From: Desertifilum tharense IPPAS B-1220
Lineage (GTDB): Bacteria; Cyanobacteriota; Cyanobacteriia; Cyanobacteriales; Desertifilaceae
Reading direction: 5' to 3'
NCBI RefSeq assembly: GCF_001746915.1
Contig: NZ_MJGC01000132.1
Span: 1-64,000, forward strand
DNA: 64,000 bases
The position numbers and the translations under genes are program-made. How positions within the stretch are numbered: the stretch's first letter is position 1; every line of letters starts with the position of its first letter. The notes beneath the pieces are model-generated. The model made no database searches. It was not told the origin of the DNA and worked only from the letters and a program-made list of their open reading frames with translations. Shown here one piece after another: positions 60,294 through 64,000 of this stretch.

Positions 60294-61970
60294 TTAAAGG
60301 TCGGATCGCGCTATCGTTTGACCCTTCTGTATATAATTATTCCCATTTAAAGCAGAAGTCATAACCTTCTGCTGATAGAGGTTGACGATCCGTTCCGTCA
60401 CCTCAGCAATACTGAGACGATCGGATTGAATTTCGATCGCGTCTGGAGCCTTACGCAGCGGGGAAATCGAGCGATTGCTGTCGGCGCGATCGCGTTCGGA
60501 AATATCCCGTTCTAACTGCTGCAAGCTCACCGATTGTTCTCCTTGCACGCTAAAATCCTGCTGGCGACGGCGCGCTCGCTCCTGTACGGAAGCCGTAAGG
60601 AAGATTTTTAACTCTGCATTAGGGAAGACATGGGTTCCAATATCGCGACCCTCTGCCACAATTCCCCCTTTATTTCCCCATTGCTGCTGTTGTTTGACCA
60701 GTTCTCGGCGAACAGCGCGTTGGGCAGAAATAGCAGAAACGCGAGAGGTGACTTCAATTGAGCGAATTGCTTGGGTAACATTTTGCTCATTAATCCAAAC
60801 TTCGGTTGGCGTTAGATCGATCGAAGCGCGGCTGACTAACTCAGCAATTCCCACTTCATCATCTAGCGCTAAACCCGATTGCAGCACCAGCCATGTGACC
60901 GCACGATACATTGCCCCAGTATCTAGGTAAAGCAGCCCTAAAGCACGAGCTACTTGACGCGCAACCGTCGATTTGCCAGCTCCCGCCGGCCCATCAATGG
61001 CGACAATGGGGGCGCGATCGCGCAGGACAAGATTATCAATTAGGCGTGTCGATTCAATGCGGGCGGCTGTCGCCAGTAAGCCAATTTCTTCAATCTGTTC
61101 TAAAGGCATTAACGTATGCGGGTGAACCAAATCAATGTACTCTAACTGAACCTCTGGATATTCCGTTAATTGAGATTGGAACGCTTCTACCAATCCTAAA
61201 CGCGATCGCTCGCCACCGAAAAATGCTTGCTCGGCCTGTCGTAAACCTTGATAAAGGACGGCTGCGGTTTGTTTTCCGGGGAGCGATAAATACTGATTGC
61301 GCGAACTTAAAGCCAGTCCTGACGCTTCGCGAATAATCGGACAGGCGACAATCTCAATCGGAAAATTCAGATCGGCTACCAAACGTCTAATGATAGCTAA
61401 TTGTTGGGCATCTTTTTGGCCAAAATAGGCGCGTTGGGGTTCAATGAGATTAAATAATTTTGTAACTATAGTAGCAACACCCTGAAAATGACCCAAGCGC
61501 GATCGCCCGCATAGCCCAGAGGTCATTTCTGGAGGGGGAATCACTTGCACCATTGGCGATCGCTCAGAACTGCTACGGCTAGGAATGCCCAATTCTTCAG
61601 GCGGCGGCGCAAAAATTGCATCCACCCCCGCATCCTCGCACAATTGCCAATCTCGTTCGAGCTGACGAGGATACTTCTGAAAATCCTCTGTCGGTCCAAA
61701 TTGTAAAGGATTGACAAAAATACTAACAATCAAAATGTCATTCTCTTGTCGAGCCTGTTCGATCAGGCTGAGATGACCCGCGTGCAGCGCCCCCATTGTT
61801 GGCACCAGACCGACTTCTCGGTGCTTAGGATAAGAAGATGACGCCACTCCGTCTTCACCACAATCCCAAAATTGATCGTTCCGCCCTTGTTGTTCGGGCT
61901 TTCTCTCAAGCAAGCGCTGTTGCTCTAAATAGCAGCGCAACGCAACAACCGTTGTCAGCAGGCGCACCAA
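60294..61970 (-). CDS. panC/cmk: Bifunctional pantothenate synthetase / cytidylate kinase
   Basis: A 558-residue fusion seen in cyanobacteria. Residues about 50-305 are PanC (pantoate-beta-alanine ligase): VGLVPTMGALHAGHLSLIEQ, VNPLQFGPTEDFQKYPRQLE, the FGQKDAQQLAIIRR stretch and SSRNQYLSLPGK. Residues about 320-535 are CMK (CMP to CDP): VAIDGPAGAGKSTVARQVAR, DTGAMYRAVTWL, EGRDIGTHVFPNAELKIFLT and RDRADSNRSISPLRKA. So coenzyme A precursor synthesis and pyrimidine nucleotide recycling are on one chain. An insertion (residues 20-45) before PanC is unusual but in frame. Monocistronic. Confidence 0.96.
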   Translation of the reverse strand: MVRLLTTVVALRCYLEQQRLLERKPEQQGRNDQFWDCGEDGVASSSYPKHREVGLVPTMGALHAGHLSLIEQARQENDILIVSIFVNPLQFGPTEDFQKYPRQLERDWQLCEDAGVDAIFAPPPEELGIPSRSSSERSPMVQVIPPPEMTSGLCGRSRLGHFQGVATIVTKLFNLIEPQRAYFGQKDAQQLAIIRRLVADLNFPIEIVACPIIREASGLALSSRNQYLSLPGKQTAAVLYQGLRQAEQAFFGGERSRLGLVEAFQSQLTEYPEVQLEYIDLVHPHTLMPLEQIEEIGLLATAARIESTRLIDNLVLRDRAPIVAIDGPAGAGKSTVARQVARALGLLYLDTGAMYRAVTWLVLQSGLALDDEVGIAELVSRASIDLTPTEVWINEQNVTQAIRSIEVTSRVSAISAQRAVRRELVKQQQQWGNKGGIVAEGRDIGTHVFPNAELKIFLTASVQERARRRQQDFSVQGEQSVSLQQLERDISERDRADSNRSISPLRKAPDAIEIQSDRLSIAEVTERIVNLYQQKVMTSALNGNNYIQKGQTIARSDL

Positions 61971-62039
61971 AACCCCCCGATCTCAATCAAAAACATCCCT
62001 CTAGTAGTGTATTCTCACTCTGGAAAGTTGGACGGGAGA

Positions 62040-62356
62040 TTTGGGGAAAGAAGGGAATTGGGAGTTGGGGAAGAAGGGAATTAGGAGTTGGGAGTTGGGG
62101 GTTGGGGAAGAAGAGGATGGGGGGTTGGGGAGAAGAAGGGAATTGGGAGTTAGGAGTTGGGGGTTGGGGAAGAAGAGGATGGGGGGTTGGGGGGAAACTT
62201 CAGACTCAACACCCTGTTGAAACTCAGCACTTTCTTCCCACTCAGCACTCAGCACTTTACACTCAGCACTCTATTCCCACTCAGCACTCAGCACTTTCTA
62301 CTCAGCACTACTATTCCCACTCAGCACTCAGCACTTTACACTCAGCACTTAGAGAA
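62040..62356. repeat. Composite heptad repeat array between panC-cmk and the RlpA gene
   Basis: GGGAATTGGGAGTTGGGG, GGGGTTGGGGAAGAAG and GAGGATGGGG heptad-like units (62040-62196), then AACTCAGCAC and CTCAGCACTTTACACTCAG heptads (62222-62356). Same modules as 11994-12306. The sense relation to the stop codon of the gene at 62452 is the same as at the other loci. Confidence 0.85.
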
Positions 62357-62451
62357 GCACTTAGAAAAGCACTTGGCTATATAAGCGAACGGAAGTAGAG
62401 ACAACGCTGGGTTGCCTCTACTCAAATTGCGATTGAATGGGGGAAAAGATT

Positions 62452-63555
62452 TTAGTTGGAAGCACTCTGAGCGCCTAGGACTTCAACCCGTACAGGGGCG
62501 ACTCCAGAATGGATGAGTCCGAGAACGCGGGCAGCACCGGCAGATAAGTCAATAATGCGACCGCCAGTAAATGGGCCGCGATCGTTAATTCGCACGACAA
62601 CTGATGCCCCGTTGTCTAGGTTGGTGACGCGCACTAGCGTACCAAAAGGTAAATTGCGATGGGCTGCGGTGAGAGCATTCTGGTTAAAAATTTCGCCGCT
62701 GGCGCTACGGTTGCCATGAAAGCCTGGGCCGTACCAGGAGGCTATGCCCTTGAACTCTGCAAGCGGGTTAAATTGTTTGGGAACGATCGCAAGGGGTTGA
62801 GGCTGCGGTCTGCCTTCGATTTCTCGTAACGGTGGGGCGTTCCCCATCTGCCGACGCAAGCGGTTTGTTGCTTGTAGGGCGTCTTCGGCCGGATTGTTGG
62901 TGGAGTCGGGTAGCTGAGTTTCGGCGTTGAAGGCGACTAATTCTTTGCCGTCTACTTTAATCGTGTAATGTTCTGGACTCTCGTTTGTGGCGGCTTGCCA
63001 ACTGACGGTGATTGTGTTGGCGTCGAGGTTTTCTCGGTTGAGTTGGTTGAGTCTGGCGGCTAGGGTGGTGGCACGCCAGATGGGTTCTGAAGCGTCCGGT
63101 TGGTTGGATTGTTTGTCGTTTGCCGAACTGTTTTCGGAAGCTAGGGTCTCGCCGTCGATTTCACCCACTTTGACTGTATTGCTTGGGTTTGAGGGGGTGT
63201 TTCCCAGAAAAGTCAGGACGGGGATGTTCCGAACGTATACGGTTGCGGCTTCGCGTCCTGCGAGTTCGTGGGGCTGAATTTTGGCGATGACTTCGGGTTG
63301 TGAAGCACTCCCTGTGGGAACCGCACCGATACAGGAAACCGAGGTTTCTGGACAGGTTTGGTATTCCCCAACTTTAACGGCTTCGCTCTCGCGAGCAGAG
63401 GTGAGTTGAGGGGTTGCGCCGTCCCTTGCTTGAGGGGTTTCGTTGGCATCCTGACGAGTTTGCTCTTTGAGCGGTTCGGCATGGGTTGAGGGTGCCGTAC
63501 TCAAGGCTGTCATCAGTAGGGCCGCTGTTAGACCACTCCAAAGTTTGTGTTTCAT
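62452..63555 (-). CDS. RlpA-family septal ring lytic transglycosylase-like protein
   Basis: A 367-residue exported protein with Sec signal peptide (MKHKLWSGLTAALLMTALST, cleavage near THA-EP), a long low-complexity linker (about 30-265) and a C-terminal double-psi beta-barrel (about 270-360) of the RlpA type: GIASWYGPGFHGNRSASGEI, LTAAHRNLPFGTLVRVTN, VVVRINDRGPFTGGRIIDLS and ARVLGLIHSGVAPVRVEV. The start is moved to 63555, since a proper signal peptide follows; the frame to 63726 has an unlikely 57-residue extension. A peptidoglycan-cleaving role in cell separation is family-based. Separated from the heptad array by 95 bp. Confidence 0.88.
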   Translation of the reverse strand: MKHKLWSGLTAALLMTALSTAPSTHAEPLKEQTRQDANETPQARDGATPQLTSARESEAVKVGEYQTCPETSVSCIGAVPTGSASQPEVIAKIQPHELAGREAATVYVRNIPVLTFLGNTPSNPSNTVKVGEIDGETLASENSSANDKQSNQPDASEPIWRATTLAARLNQLNRENLDANTITVSWQAATNESPEHYTIKVDGKELVAFNAETQLPDSTNNPAEDALQATNRLRRQMGNAPPLREIEGRPQPQPLAIVPKQFNPLAEFKGIASWYGPGFHGNRSASGEIFNQNALTAAHRNLPFGTLVRVTNLDNGASVVVRINDRGPFTGGRIIDLSAGAARVLGLIHSGVAPVRVEVLGAQSASN

Positions 63556-63976
63556 AGTTCGTTGTGAAGAGCCGTTGAAAATCGAATTAGATGCACCGAT
63601 GCTGTATTGGGTACAGCTACACATCTGTGAGTTGGGTGAGGTGGGGTGGAGAACCCTGGAATTGACATTCCAACTCATACTCGTTTCGTTTTCAGGTTTG
63701 GCAATGGAACTGCAACAGAGTAACACGAACTTTTTGGATTAGGGATCGGGGATCTAAGACAAACACGGAGAACTTCATCAAAACTTCATAATAGATTTTC
63801 TGCTCAAAAGCTTACTACAACTGGGCTTAAACCTCATTATCTCAATCCGCAACTTTATGCTAACTTTACAGAAACTTCATATTTGCGATCGCCAAAATCT
63901 CCATATACCAGTATTCGTTGCGACCAGCGAAGCAAGTAGAATACTGCAACGAGTCAATTAGGGTACTAGTAAATTC

Positions 63977-64000
63977 ATGGATTATCGCGAAGCGGGTGTC
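63977..64000 (+). CDS. purM: Phosphoribosylformylglycinamidine cyclo-ligase (partial, 5' end)
   Basis: The last 24 bp read ATG and seven codons giving MDYREAGV, which is the normal start of cyanobacterial PurM, the AIR synthetase of purine biosynthesis. The gene runs off the right edge. It is recognised from these eight residues and from its ATG only, so confidence is moderate. Upstream, CAGTATTC (63909-63916) and GAATACTG (63939-63946) are perfect inverted copies. Confidence 0.6.

Noticed and set aside
1..64000. tRNA or rRNA genes, transposases, prophage
   Set aside because: Intergenic regions were read for T-loop-like GTTCGA-type ends and frames for transposase or integrase motifs; none was convincing.

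Overview
The window is a 64 kb piece of a cyanobacterial chromosome. The evidence is the very dense scatter of the HIP1 octamer GCGATCGC, a ferredoxin-dependent glutamate synthase, a PanC-cytidylate kinase fusion, RNase E with a cyanobacterial-type arginine-rich tail, the rne-rnhB-DUF1997-pheA gene order, many cyanobacterial conserved small proteins (DUF6761, DUF4079, DUF1830), and heptanucleotide tandem repeats of the STRR kind. A filamentous, oscillatorialean-like organism is my guess; the species cannot be read from the sequence. No tRNA, rRNA, CRISPR array, transposase, integrase or prophage gene was recognised.

Layout. 0.3-7 kb: a WecG/TagA/CpsF glycosyltransferase, a 43-residue conserved protein, a very long GH15/phosphorylase-kinase-like protein, ChaB, and small unknowns. 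7-17 kb: aroA, two tandem REC proteins (one with an isolated DHp stub, one REC-GGDEF-EAL), a possible acyl-carrier-like protein, DUF6761, an orphan glycine dehydrogenase subunit 2 (gcvPB), and a two-component pair whose kinase carries a complete LOV blue-light motif. 17-24 kb: membrane proteins, DUF1830, a radical SAM protein, a PEP-CTERM protein with a Tat-exported PhoX phosphatase. 24.5-29 kb: a Ser/Thr kinase fused to an FGE/SUMF1 (C-type-lectin fold) domain, a small phosphatase-like protein, a DICT sensor with degenerate HD-GYP, and a pentapeptide-repeat protein. 29-34 kb: two tandem periplasmic-binding lipoproteins followed by a Cache-HAMP histidine kinase, with no permease genes.

33-45 kb: a CPBP protease with clpS, small conserved genes, a STAS protein, a TIGR03960-type radical SAM protein, then rne-rnhB, DUF1997 and pheA. 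45-51 kb: the str operon in reverse (rpsL-rpsG-fusA-tuf-rpsJ) with HesB/IscA and a cupin upstream. 51-64 kb: an AMIN/phosphodiester glycosidase protein, gltB with tandem terminators, panC-cmk, an RlpA-family protein, and the first eight codons of purM at the right edge.

The points most worth following are: (1) the extreme C-terminus of the kinase-FGE protein looks like a variable region of a diversity-generating retroelement, with no reverse transcriptase or template in the window; (2) a heptad repeat module that, in every copy found, lies downstream of a gene's 3' end and always in the same orientation; (3) a 12-bp inverted repeat that would hide the chaB ribosome binding site; (4) the LOV kinase/regulator pair; (5) the binding-protein/kinase cluster; and (6) several unexplained structured intergenic stretches, notably the long rne leader and nested inverted repeats near 35.0 kb. 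Most start codons are ATG; where I moved a start to an internal ATG or GTG the reason is given.
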